From assembly GCA_958436175.1 (NCBI GenBank), contig CAUBJF010000001.1:1-64000 (forward strand): a DNA stretch of 64,000 bases, in the 5' to 3' direction. Origin of the DNA: an uncultured Muribaculaceae bacterium. Its GTDB lineage: Bacteria > Bacteroidota > Bacteroidia > Bacteroidales > Muribaculaceae. The notes under the pieces were generated by a model. That model was not told where the DNA came from. It ran no database searches and saw only the letters and a list, made by a program, of their open reading frames with translations. Shown piece after piece: positions 8,514 to 16,747 of this stretch; the first letter of the stretch is position 1; every line of letters begins with the position of its first letter. A program made the position numbers and the translations under genes.

Positions 8514-9221
8514 TCAGGGCATACCTTCGAAGGTTTTGACACCGATGGAACGGTTGGTAACCTTTTCGGGCTCGTGAGGATAGTATATCTTGCCGCTGCC
8601 TGCGCCCATAACCTTAATGGACTTGGTAGGATTACACAGCACATTGCCGGGACCGAAGACGAGACAGTTCAGTTCGGGAGTCTCGAGAGCCACAGCATCG
8701 ATCGTACCTGTGCTGACGTTCTTCAACTTTGCCTTCCGAGCTTTGCCGTCGACCTTCATCGTTCCTTTTCCGGCAGCCACCACCCCGTCGAAGTTATCGG
8801 TGTCAACACCGAACACTTCCGTACGGCCATTCCCTATCTGCTTGGCACTGAACTTAGGCTCGGGGACTTTAAGGAAAACCCTTGTCAGTGAATCGCCGCT
8901 ATTCTCGACATGCGAGAGCGATGACGAATAAACCTTGACCGTCGGCAGATTTTCAATAGCTTTTTCGTCGGCAGTCGACTGGATAGTGAGGTTTTCCTTG
9001 TTGTTATTGAATGTAATCTCCGCAGACTGCCCGGGAAGTCCCTTGAAGACAACCCAACCGGCAGAATCGGGATTGCAATAGTAGTCGACATTGACACCGT
9101 CGACAACTGTTAGCTTATTGAAGTCGGAAACATTCAGTTTATAATCAGAGAGACCGTTCTCCCCGCCGTAGGACGCAACAGACGCAGCGACAGCGAGCAC
9201 CAGACCGAATAACTTCTTCAT
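8514..9221 (-). CDS. Head-GIN domain (DUF2807) exported protein
   Basis: This 235-residue protein has an N-terminal signal peptide (MKKLFGLVLAVAASVASYG). The body has the repeating short strands of DUF2807 'head GIN domain' proteins: FNKLTVVDGVNVDYYCN near the start, then VSTGTIDAVALETPELNC and a closing SGKIYYPHEP. These form a right-handed beta-helix or adhesin-like domain common in Bacteroidetes; the molecular role is unknown. It lies 10 bp after dusB on the same strand, so it is likely cotranscribed, although no functional link is obvious. Confidence 0.75.
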   Translation of the reverse strand: MKKLFGLVLAVAASVASYGGENGLSDYKLNVSDFNKLTVVDGVNVDYYCNPDSAGWVVFKGLPGQSAEITFNNNKENLTIQSTADEKAIENLPTVKVYSSSLSHVENSGDSLTRVFLKVPEPKFSAKQIGNGRTEVFGVDTDNFDGVVAAGKGTMKVDGKARKAKLKNVSTGTIDAVALETPELNCLVFGPGNVLCNPTKSIKVMGAGSGKIYYPHEPEKVTNRSIGVKTFEGMP

Positions 9222-9231
9222 AGTTTGTCTA

Positions 9232-10224
9232 TCAATTTGTTAGAGAGGGAATGATATCTGTTTCTATATGACTGAGTATTCTTTCAAGGTCGTCGAGAGT
9301 CTCGGCACGGAGCATCTCGATTCTCGTAGGCCTGAAAGAAGGTATGCATTTGAACAAGGGAGAGGCTGCGAGATGACGGCGGATATGGAGTATGCCGCGA
9401 TACTCGTCGATACGCTCGACGCTTTCGTGGATCTGTCGGCGCAGGAGGGCGAATTTCTCGGCTACGGTAGGCACTTCGACTGTACCTGTTCGCAGCAGGC
9501 TCGTCATCTCCCTGAAAATCCACGGTGCGCCTATGGAAGCCCTGCCGACCATCACGCCGTCGACACCGTACCGCTCGAAAGCTTCAACAAGCTTCTCGGG
9601 AGTCGTGATGTCACCGTTGCCGATGACGGGTATACGGAGACGGGGGTTAGCCTTGACGGATCCGATCATCTCCCAGTCGGCCGAGCCTGTGTACATCTGG
9701 GAGCGCGTACGTCCATGGACGGTGAGAGCGGCGATGCCGCAGTCCTGTAGCTGCTCGGCGAGCTCCACTATTATCTTGCTGTTGCAGTCCCATCCGAGGC
9801 GCGTCTTGACGGTCACGGGCAGCGAGACAGCATCGACGACGGCACGGGTAATCTCGAGCATCTTCGGGATATCGCGCAGGAGTCCGGCTCCGGCACCCTT
9901 TCCGGCCACTTTCTTCACCGGGCAGCCGAAATTGATGTCGAGAATATCGGGCTTGGCCTCTTCCACTATCTTTGCAGCCTCGACCATTGGCCCGACCTCG
10001 CGACCATATATCTGGATCGCCGTAGGGCGTTCGCCCTCGGAGATATGGAGCTTGCGTGTCGTGGCCGAAATATTGCGTATCAAGGCATCGGCCGACACAA
10101 ACTCCGTGTAGGTCATGTCAGCACCCTGTTCCTTGCATATAAGACGGAATGACGCATCGGTGACATCCTCCATCGGAGCGAGCATAACCGGACGTTCTCC
10201 TAAATCTACATTGCCTATCTTCAT
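9232..10224 (-). CDS. dusB: tRNA-dihydrouridine synthase DusB
   Basis: This 330-residue FMN enzyme reduces uridines in the tRNA D-loop. The start is set at 10224 (MKIGNVDLG); 30 further in-frame codons upstream are unlikely because the -7 box at 10255-10262 lies inside them. Seen are MLAPMEDVTD (14-23), DINFGCPVKKV with catalytic Cys101, TVKTRLGWD and VIGNGDI for flavin binding, and VMVGRASIGAPWIF. Length fits the family. The GIN-domain gene follows 10 bp later. Confidence 0.93.
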   Translation of the reverse strand: MKIGNVDLGERPVMLAPMEDVTDASFRLICKEQGADMTYTEFVSADALIRNISATTRKLHISEGERPTAIQIYGREVGPMVEAAKIVEEAKPDILDINFGCPVKKVAGKGAGAGLLRDIPKMLEITRAVVDAVSLPVTVKTRLGWDCNSKIIVELAEQLQDCGIAALTVHGRTRSQMYTGSADWEMIGSVKANPRLRIPVIGNGDITTPEKLVEAFERYGVDGVMVGRASIGAPWIFREMTSLLRTGTVEVPTVAEKFALLRRQIHESVERIDEYRGILHIRRHLAASPLFKCIPSFRPTRIEMLRAETLDDLERILSHIETDIIPSLTN

Positions 10225-10254
10225 CTTATGACTAAAATAGATATGTTTCGAGTA

Positions 10255-10262
10255 CAAAATTA
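10255..10262 (-). promoter_or_regulatory. -7 box of dusB
   Basis: The minus strand reads TAATTTTG, matching TAnnTTTG, about 31 nt before the chosen dusB start. No clear -33 box is seen. It supports the shorter DusB start. Confidence 0.45.
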
Positions 10263-10600
10263 GCAAAAAGGCAGGAGAGGAAGAGGCCCAGAAGCCATTT
10301 CTACCAATATTCATACCTTTTTGGTCAAAAATCGAGCTGTTTGTAGGAATTTTCTCTCGCCTTCGGGCAGGGGCAAAAAAAAATTACCCGTCATCACGAC
10401 GAATAATCTTTTCACCTTAAATCTAATACCATGAAAAACTGATGCAAAGGTATAAACTTTATGTTATACAACATAGTTTTAGACCATAAAAATGCATTTG
10501 GTTAACCTTATTTAACATTGATATAAGATCTATTATCTTAACAATTATCATTATCTCACTATATATCAAAATATTAGCTAAAATCAGCCGGAACGGCATA
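10263..10600. other. AT-rich gap without a recognisable gene
   Basis: About 340 bp between dusB and the htpG terminator. An ATGAAAAAC is followed at once by TGA near 10431, which may be the remnant of a gene start. A CAAAGGTA near 10444 could be a minus-strand -7 box. Nothing else is supported. Confidence 0.4.
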
Positions 10601-10639
10601 AAAAACCGGGCAGACGCTTCAAGCTAACAATCTGCCCGG
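10601..10639 (-). terminator. htpG terminator
   Basis: CCGGGCAGA (10606-10614) pairs with TCTGCCCGG (10631-10639). On the minus strand the stem is followed by TTTTTTAT. It lies 26 bp after the htpG stop. Confidence 0.85.
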
Positions 10640-10665
10640 AAACTAATCTATCCTATGTGGTATTT

Positions 10666-12714
10666 TTATGCTTTGAGAAGCGAGAGCGACCTTGCGATGA
10701 ACTCGCTGAGGCCCGCGCCACGGAGAAGACCGTTGGCAAGCAGGGCAAGGTCGACAAGCTGTCCGACTACCGGTGCCGTCTTGCCGTAAGCCGCGATGGC
10801 ATCTTTCTGCTGTTTGCGGTATCCGTCGACGTTCTTCTCGAAGTCCTTGATTTTCTGCTCGTCCTCGGCCGAAAGGGCGTTGGAGCCTGCTGCCTTACGT
10901 ATGGCTTCGGCAGCAGCGTTATCGGCTTCGATTTTGTCGGCAAGAGGTTTGACAGTCTCGTCGAGTGCCTTGTCGGCTTTCTCGGTGATTTCTTTGACGA
11001 GGGGATTCTCGGTGTTAACGACCAGCGTGTAGCTGTCGGGAAGCTCGCCGTAGAAGTTCATGCCGGGCTGCAGAGCCGCCATCTCTTTCATACGGCGCAT
11101 ATACTCATTCTGCGTCAGCGTAATAGGCTGTGCGTCGGGGGCGAGGGCCTCGAACTGTACCATGAAGCTTGCCTTGTCGAGTTTCTTGGTCTCGCTTTCG
11201 AAGAGCTGCGAGAGGATGGTTGTCTGGACAGGCGTGAGGTCGGCTTTCTTGCGGTCGTTCTTCTTGATGAGGTTATCGATGACATCGGAATCGACTCGCA
11301 CCAGACTGATGTTCTCGAGCTTTTGTTCGAGCATGCCGACAAAGTGGTTGTCAAGCTGCCCGTCGAGAAGTAGGACATCGTAGCCCTTGTCGTTGGCTGC
11401 CTTGATATAATTGTACTGAGCCGTGGGATCGGTTGTGTAGAGATAGACGATCTTGCCGTTGACATCGGTCTGCTGAGCCTCTACGAGGGTCTTGTACTCG
11501 TCGAGGGTGAAATACCGGCCCTCAGTATCCTTGAGGAGGAGGAACTTCATGGCTGCATCGCGGAATTTGTCGTCGGTGAGCATGCCGTAGACAATGAAGA
11601 TGCGTATGTCGTCCCATTTCTTCTCGAAGTCGGCACGGTCGGCCTTGAAGAGCTCTTCGAGACGCGAGGCAACCTTCTTGGTGATGTAGCCCGAAATCTT
11701 CTTGACTGCGCTGTCGGCCTGGAGGTAGGAACGCGACACGTTGAGAGGAATGTCAGGCGAATCGATCACGCCCTGGAGGAGCTGCATGAACTCGGGCACA
11801 ACGCCTTCGACGCTGTCGGTGACGAACACCTGGTTGCAGTAGAGCTGAATCTTTTCGCGGTTGATGTCGAAGTTGCTCTTGATTTTCGGGAAGTAGAGAA
11901 TACCCGTGAGATTGAAGGGATAGTCGACATTGAGGTGAATCCAGAACAAGGGGTCGTCCTGTCCGGGATAGAGCTCGCGGTAGAACTTGAGATAGTCCTC
12001 GTCGGTGAGTTCAGAGGGCTTCTTCATCCACTGGGGTTCGGTGCTGTTTATGACGAGGTCGCGGTCGGTGGCTTCCCATTTGCCGTCCTTCCATTCCATT
12101 TCCTTGCCAGAGATAACAGGAACGGGGAGGAAGCGGCAGTATTTCTTGAGGAGGAGGTCAACGCGCTGCTGGTCGAGAAACTCTTTACTCTCATCGTCGA
12201 TGTAGAGGATGATGTCAGTACCGCGTTCTGTACGCTTGCCTTCGCCCATGCTGTAGGAAGGCGAACCGTCGCACTCCCAGCATACGGGCTTGGCACCATC
12301 CTGCCAGGAAAGGGTCTGGATCTCTACCTTCTTGGCAACCATGAAGGCCGAGTAGAAACCGAGGCCGAAGTGGCCGATGATATTGGAAGCCGTATCCTTG
12401 TATTTGTTGAGGAATTCTTCAGCACCGGAGAATGCTATCTGGTTGATGTACTTGTCGACATCTTCCGCCGTCATGCCGATACCGTGGTCGGACACTGTCA
12501 GTGTCCCCGCATCCTTGTCGACAGTGACGCGCACGTCGATAGTGCCGAGTTCGCCCTTGAAGTCGCCGAACGACGACAGTGTACGGATCTTCTGCGAAGC
12601 ATCGACAGCATTCGATACCAGCTCACGAAGGAAAATCTCGTGGTCGCTATAGAGGAATTTCTTGATTACCGGGAAGATATTCTCGGTCGTTACTCCTATT
12701 GTTCCTTTCTGCAT
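10666..12714 (-). CDS. htpG: Molecular chaperone HtpG (Hsp90)
   Basis: This 682-residue ATP-dependent chaperone starts at 12714 (MQKGTIGVTTENIFPVI); a 14-codon upstream extension in frame is not Hsp90-like. The GHKL ATPase domain has LVSNAVDA, the metal/ATP motif DHGIGMT and the lid region GHFGLGFYSAFM. Middle and C-terminal domains are complete, ending in ARSLSLLKA. It is a monocistronic gene with its own terminator. It acts in cytosolic protein folding under stress. No heat-shock operator is recognised. Confidence 0.95.
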   Translation of the reverse strand: MQKGTIGVTTENIFPVIKKFLYSDHEIFLRELVSNAVDASQKIRTLSSFGDFKGELGTIDVRVTVDKDAGTLTVSDHGIGMTAEDVDKYINQIAFSGAEEFLNKYKDTASNIIGHFGLGFYSAFMVAKKVEIQTLSWQDGAKPVCWECDGSPSYSMGEGKRTERGTDIILYIDDESKEFLDQQRVDLLLKKYCRFLPVPVISGKEMEWKDGKWEATDRDLVINSTEPQWMKKPSELTDEDYLKFYRELYPGQDDPLFWIHLNVDYPFNLTGILYFPKIKSNFDINREKIQLYCNQVFVTDSVEGVVPEFMQLLQGVIDSPDIPLNVSRSYLQADSAVKKISGYITKKVASRLEELFKADRADFEKKWDDIRIFIVYGMLTDDKFRDAAMKFLLLKDTEGRYFTLDEYKTLVEAQQTDVNGKIVYLYTTDPTAQYNYIKAANDKGYDVLLLDGQLDNHFVGMLEQKLENISLVRVDSDVIDNLIKKNDRKKADLTPVQTTILSQLFESETKKLDKASFMVQFEALAPDAQPITLTQNEYMRRMKEMAALQPGMNFYGELPDSYTLVVNTENPLVKEITEKADKALDETVKPLADKIEADNAAAEAIRKAAGSNALSAEDEQKIKDFEKNVDGYRKQQKDAIAAYGKTAPVVGQLVDLALLANGLLRGAGLSEFIARSLSLLKA

Positions 12715-12892
12715 ATTATTTATGTGTTTATTATCTATTTCTATTATAATAACCATTTAGCAAATAAGATGCCGAAAGGTAAGGGTGTCAATTTGTCAGT
12801 TTTAAGCACATTTAACGGGTACCGATCATTCAAAACTTTTTTACCAGGCGGCTTGTTTGAAATGAATACTACTAATTGAACTTTCATTCGTT

Positions 12893-14173
12893 ATGCACTC
12901 TACAACAAGCAAGCTCTTTCTGCTGGCAGGGATATCGGCGATGTCCTTCGCAGCTCCGGCCGATGCCCGTGAGACACCCGATTCCATCCCGGAACGCGCC
13001 GTGATTCTTTCCGGCGACGAAACGCAACCGGACCACATAGGCAATATAGCAGCCATGTATTCCCGGGCAAACCTCGCGTTCGAGGATCCCGCGGCCCCGC
13101 GTTTTCTCTTCCTTGACAAAAAAGGGACCGTAGCCTTAGGCATAGGCGGCTACGTGAAAGCCGTCGGGGAATATGATGTCGACGGAGCCGTAGACAACAA
13201 TGACTTCTATACCAACGAGATACCCGTACCTTTCGACCCAGGACAGCGTCAGCGCTTCGGGGCGACAGCGGCCCACTCGTCACTCTTCCTCAAAATGGTG
13301 ACACGTCCCACAAAGATAGGACGTGTCATCGTCTACGTCCAGACAAACTTTACCGGCCCGCACTACGGGCTCGCGCTTAAGCAGGCATACGTGTCGGTCG
13401 GCCATGTCACCCTCGGTAAGGCCCGAAGCACTTTTGCCGATGCTCCGGCGATGGCACCCACTGTCGACGACCAGGGGCCGTCCGGACAGGTATCGGCCAA
13501 GAACATGCTGGTCAAATATATGTCGCCTTCATACAGCGGGTTCTCCTTCACGGCTTCCGTCGAAGTTCCGGATGCCTCCTACACCGAAGGTACGCAGACA
13601 CGAAGCATAGCCCAGCGTTTTCCTGACATTCCGGCCTATCTCCAGTATGAATGGGACAAGGGCGACAGTCACGTAAGGGCATCGGGCATCCTGCGCCGAC
13701 TCAGCTACCGCGACGATGCCGCCGACAGCAATCAATTCGTGACCGGCTACGGCCTACAGGCCAGTGCCGTGGCGCGCCTTTTCGGCGGTCTCAAAGGATT
13801 CGGCCACTATACCTTCGGCAAAGGCATAGGATCATATATCAACGATCTCAGCGACATGGGCTATGACCTGATACCTTCCGGCGACGGCACGCTCAAAGCC
13901 CCGAAAATGGCCGGATGGACTGTCGGGCTCGAATATGACTTCAATCCCGACTTCTTAATCACGGCTTCCTACAGCCGCGCACAGCTCTACGGCACCAAAG
14001 GAATGGCGGCCGACACCTACCGGTACGGACAGTATATAGCCGTCAACGCCTTCTACAATGTCATCAGCGACCTACGCATAGGTTTCGAATACCTCCACGG
14101 CACGCGCAAGGACATCAGCGGCCTGTCGGGACACGCCAACCGCCTGGAAGCCATGCTGCAGTACAGTTTCTGA
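12893..14173 (+). CDS. DcaP-like outer-membrane porin
   Basis: This 426-residue protein begins with a signal peptide (cleavage probably after ADA, near residue 25). The mature part is a porin-type barrel: FLDKKGTVALGIGGYVKAVGEYD at the start, many glycine/tyrosine strands, and a final strand RLEAMLQYSF ending in the aromatic residue typical of outer-membrane proteins. It resembles DcaP-type porins, which pass small anionic or hydrophobic solutes; the solute here is unknown. The gene is divergent from htpG and followed by a strong hairpin terminator, so it is probably transcribed alone. Confidence 0.75.
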   Translation: MHSTTSKLFLLAGISAMSFAAPADARETPDSIPERAVILSGDETQPDHIGNIAAMYSRANLAFEDPAAPRFLFLDKKGTVALGIGGYVKAVGEYDVDGAVDNNDFYTNEIPVPFDPGQRQRFGATAAHSSLFLKMVTRPTKIGRVIVYVQTNFTGPHYGLALKQAYVSVGHVTLGKARSTFADAPAMAPTVDDQGPSGQVSAKNMLVKYMSPSYSGFSFTASVEVPDASYTEGTQTRSIAQRFPDIPAYLQYEWDKGDSHVRASGILRRLSYRDDAADSNQFVTGYGLQASAVARLFGGLKGFGHYTFGKGIGSYINDLSDMGYDLIPSGDGTLKAPKMAGWTVGLEYDFNPDFLITASYSRAQLYGTKGMAADTYRYGQYIAVNAFYNVISDLRIGFEYLHGTRKDISGLSGHANRLEAMLQYSF

Positions 14174-14207
14174 TTTCGTGATTTTATAACATAATTTAAG
14201 CCGGAAT

Positions 14208-14247
14208 AAACACTCGCGAGGAAACTTTGAGCTCCCCGCGAGTGTTT
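14208..14247 (+). terminator. Porin terminator
   Basis: AAACACTCGCG (14208-14218) pairs with CGCGAGTGTTT (14237-14247), giving an 11-bp stem 35 bp after the porin stop, with flanking A and T runs. It could work in both directions. Confidence 0.8.
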
Positions 14248-14304
14248 TCATTCTAAAGAAATGAATGAGACCTTTTATGGTTGAATGTTATATAATTTCC
14301 TCGA

Positions 14305-14341
14305 GATTACCCCGGCTGACTCCTTGCCAGCCGGGGTAATC
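14305..14341 (-). terminator. Hairpin after buk
   Basis: GATTACCCCGGCT (14305-14317) pairs with AGCCGGGGTAATC (14329-14341). The stem lies 13 bp after the buk stop on the minus strand. There is no long T-run, but the stem is very stable. Confidence 0.65.
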
Positions 14342-14354
14342 GTTCATATCTGTC

Positions 14355-15575
14355 TTATTTGTGATAGTTGCCGAGTCGTTTGATATACTGGCGGATGGTA
14401 CTGAATTTCGGACCACCTTTGGGGGCCGTAATTGCTGCCAGGAGTATATCACGCAGCTTCGAAGGACGCATACGGTCGTTGATTCTTGCCGGGTCCTCGG
14501 TTTCCTCGCTGTGATATACCTTGACTTCCCTCTCGCCGTTGATGGCAGCGAGGGCATTCTCGGCCAAGGTCTGTAGCTCGTCCTCTCCAGGATATACATA
14601 GATAGGAGCTATGAAGCCGACGTGTTCGGCTATGAAGTCGGTGATACGCTGGCTGTGGGCCATGCCTCCTGTCAGGAGGATGGCATCAACGTCGCCCTTC
14701 ATGGCGATGGCCATGGCCCCGATCTCTTTTGCCACGGTATAGCACATGGCACGGAGGATAAGCATGGCATGAAGGTCGCCGCCATCGATACGTTCGAGGA
14801 CCTCGGGGACTGATGTCGTGCCCAGGTGAGCGAGCAGGCCGCCCTTGCCGTGTACCATCTTCATAAGCTCCTCCTCTGTATACTTGCCGGAGAAGCAGAG
14901 ACGGACAAGAGGGCCGGGAGGCAGCGAGCCGGAACGTTCTGGCGAGAAGGGGCCGCATCCGTCGAGGGCATTGGTGGTATCGATCACGCGGCCTTTGCGG
15001 TGCGCGCTGATGGTGATGCCGCCGCCCATATGGCATACGATGAGGTTGAGGTCTTCATATTTCTTATTGGATTCACGGGCAAAGCGTCGAGCTATGGCCT
15101 TCTGATTGAGCGCGTGGAAGATGGATTCGCGAGGAAGCTCGGGAACGCCGCTGATACGCGCATAAGGTATCATCTCGTCGACAACGACAGGGTCGGCGAT
15201 GAATGATTTGACACCTATCTGGTCGGCGATATCACGGGCGAGGACACCGCCCAGGTTGGACGCATGCTGCACGCGCGCATGTATCAGGTCGTGGCGCAGC
15301 TCGTCGTTGACCTCATAGACACCGCTCTCCACGGGGCCTATGATACCGCCACGGCCGATGACGGCGGACAATGTACGGAGGTCGATACCGGCCTTGGAAA
15401 GTGAATCAAGGATAAGTTTCTTGCGCCATTCGTATTGGTCGAACAGCTCATGGAACTTTTCAAGGCTCTCGCGGGAATGCTGGAGACTTGTCTTGAAGAT
15501 TATATTGCCGTCTTCGTAGACAGCGATTTTGGTTGATGTTGAGCCAGGATTGATGGCTAAAACTCTTTTGGCCAT
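14355..15575 (-). CDS. buk: Butyrate kinase (acetokinase family)
   Basis: This kinase converts acyl-phosphate plus ADP to the free acid and ATP. It shows the phosphate-binding INPGSTSTK (8-16) and HMGGGITISAHRKGRV with DALDGCGPFSPERSG-type catalytic surroundings. The C-terminal ATP-binding ILLTGGMAHS and VYPGEDELQTLAENAL follow. At 406 residues it is about 50 longer than the usual ~355; the extra tail (from about residue 355, YHSEETEDPARIND onward) is charged and unlike the core. It lies 18 bp after ptb, forming a Ptb-Buk pair that may make butyrate or branched-chain acids. Confidence 0.9.
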   Translation of the reverse strand: MAKRVLAINPGSTSTKIAVYEDGNIIFKTSLQHSRESLEKFHELFDQYEWRKKLILDSLSKAGIDLRTLSAVIGRGGIIGPVESGVYEVNDELRHDLIHARVQHASNLGGVLARDIADQIGVKSFIADPVVVDEMIPYARISGVPELPRESIFHALNQKAIARRFARESNKKYEDLNLIVCHMGGGITISAHRKGRVIDTTNALDGCGPFSPERSGSLPPGPLVRLCFSGKYTEEELMKMVHGKGGLLAHLGTTSVPEVLERIDGGDLHAMLILRAMCYTVAKEIGAMAIAMKGDVDAILLTGGMAHSQRITDFIAEHVGFIAPIYVYPGEDELQTLAENALAAINGEREVKVYHSEETEDPARINDRMRPSKLRDILLAAITAPKGGPKFSTIRQYIKRLGNYHK

Positions 15576-15593
15576 AGCTATGGTCTTTAGTTC

Positions 15594-16496
15594 TTATTTG
15601 TAAATGCAGGCGAGTGCGATAGAATAGAGCTTTGTCCTGGGAGTGTCGCCACGGGAAGTGAGGACACAGGGAACCTTCGTACCGACAACCATGGCTGCAA
15701 TCTCCGCTCCTGCAAAATGAGTGGCCGCCTTGAAGAATACGTTGCCAGATTCGATATTGGGGAACAGCAGACAGTCGGCATCACCGGCTACGGAACTGCC
15801 CTGCACGTGCTTTTCTTCGGCAACTTCCTTGTACAAAGCGACATCTATCGACAACGGACCGTCGACAACAACCTTGCCGAGCTGTCCGCGGTCGGCCATC
15901 TTGGAGAGTATGGCTCCCTCCGTCGACGACAGCACTGCCGGAAGCACCTGCTCCGAGGGGGCTATGCAGGCCAGCTTGGGACGCTCGACACCAAGCGAAC
16001 GCGAAACGTCAGTAATATATTTGATGAGGATTGTCTTCTGCTTGAAGTCGGGCTGCGGAATCACTGCCACGTCGCCGATGCAAAGCAACTTATGATAATG
16101 TGGCAGCTCGACAACCGAGACATGGCTCAGCGTGCCCTTGGGAGGGAACAGACCGGCATCCTTGTTGAGGATACCACGCATGTATTTGTCGGTCGATACG
16201 AGACCTTTCATCAGCACATCGGCCTGACCGGCGGCGACATCGAAGACGGCGCGACGGATACACTCGGCCTCGTTGCTTATATCTATAATCGTAAAACCGC
16301 TTGCGTCGATACCTTCGGCTGAGCAGATTTCAAGAATACGGGCTTTATCTCCATAGAGGACAGGGTCGACGATACCCTCGCTGTACGCGGCAGCGACAGC
16401 AGTCAGAGTGTGGGAGTCCTGCGCGCAGGCCACTGCAAGGCGCTTGCGCCCGCGAAGACGTGCCTCTTCTAAAATTTGACTTAATCTCGTGATCAC
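15594..16496 (-). CDS. ptb: Phosphate butyryltransferase
   Basis: This 300-residue enzyme of the phosphate acetyl/butyryltransferase family exchanges CoA for phosphate on a short acyl-CoA. Seen are the N-terminal ACAQDSHTL (nucleotide region), MKGLVSTDKYMRGIL, a VVDGPLSIDVALYKE segment and LLFPNIESGNVFFK near the C-terminus, all typical of Ptb. It is the first gene of a ptb-buk operon with a promoter at 16527-16559. The family cannot be separated by eye into acetyl-, butyryl- or isobutyryl-specific forms; the adjacent butyrate kinase supports the butyryl call. Confidence 0.9.
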   Translation of the reverse strand: MITRLSQILEEARLRGRKRLAVACAQDSHTLTAVAAAYSEGIVDPVLYGDKARILEICSAEGIDASGFTIIDISNEAECIRRAVFDVAAGQADVLMKGLVSTDKYMRGILNKDAGLFPPKGTLSHVSVVELPHYHKLLCIGDVAVIPQPDFKQKTILIKYITDVSRSLGVERPKLACIAPSEQVLPAVLSSTEGAILSKMADRGQLGKVVVDGPLSIDVALYKEVAEEKHVQGSSVAGDADCLLFPNIESGNVFFKAATHFAGAEIAAMVVGTKVPCVLTSRGDTPRTKLYSIALACIYK

Positions 16497-16526
16497 GGCA
16501 TATCGGTTTTTTAAGTTTAACGTCTA

Positions 16527-16559
16527 CAAAGATACGAATAAGTCGAGGGTAATGCCAAA
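16527..16559 (-). promoter_or_regulatory. ptb-buk promoter
   Basis: The minus strand reads TATCTTTG (16527-16534) with TTTG upstream (16556-16559), spacing 21. A second TATCTTTG on the minus strand at 16601-16608 may be another promoter. Confidence 0.5.
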
Positions 16560-16691
16560 TTTATTTGGTTATTACCGAGCGTGAGTATCTAAGACGAAGT
16601 CAAAGATACGGTTTTTATTTACTTACGTTCAGTTAAAAGATATTAATAAGACGTTTGTCTTACTCTTTTAGCCAATAAGACGAACATACGA

Positions 16692-16721
16692 TTGCAGTGA
16701 TAGAGTTTTTTTGTAACTTTG
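16692..16721 (+). promoter_or_regulatory. lptD promoter
   Basis: TTG (16692-16694) is followed after 19 nt by TAACTTTG (16714-16721). This predicts transcription from about 16728, which lies inside the longest possible lptD frame and rules out its GTG start at 16697. Confidence 0.6.
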
Positions 16722-16747
16722 TCGCGAAAAAACAAGGAATCTTTCCG

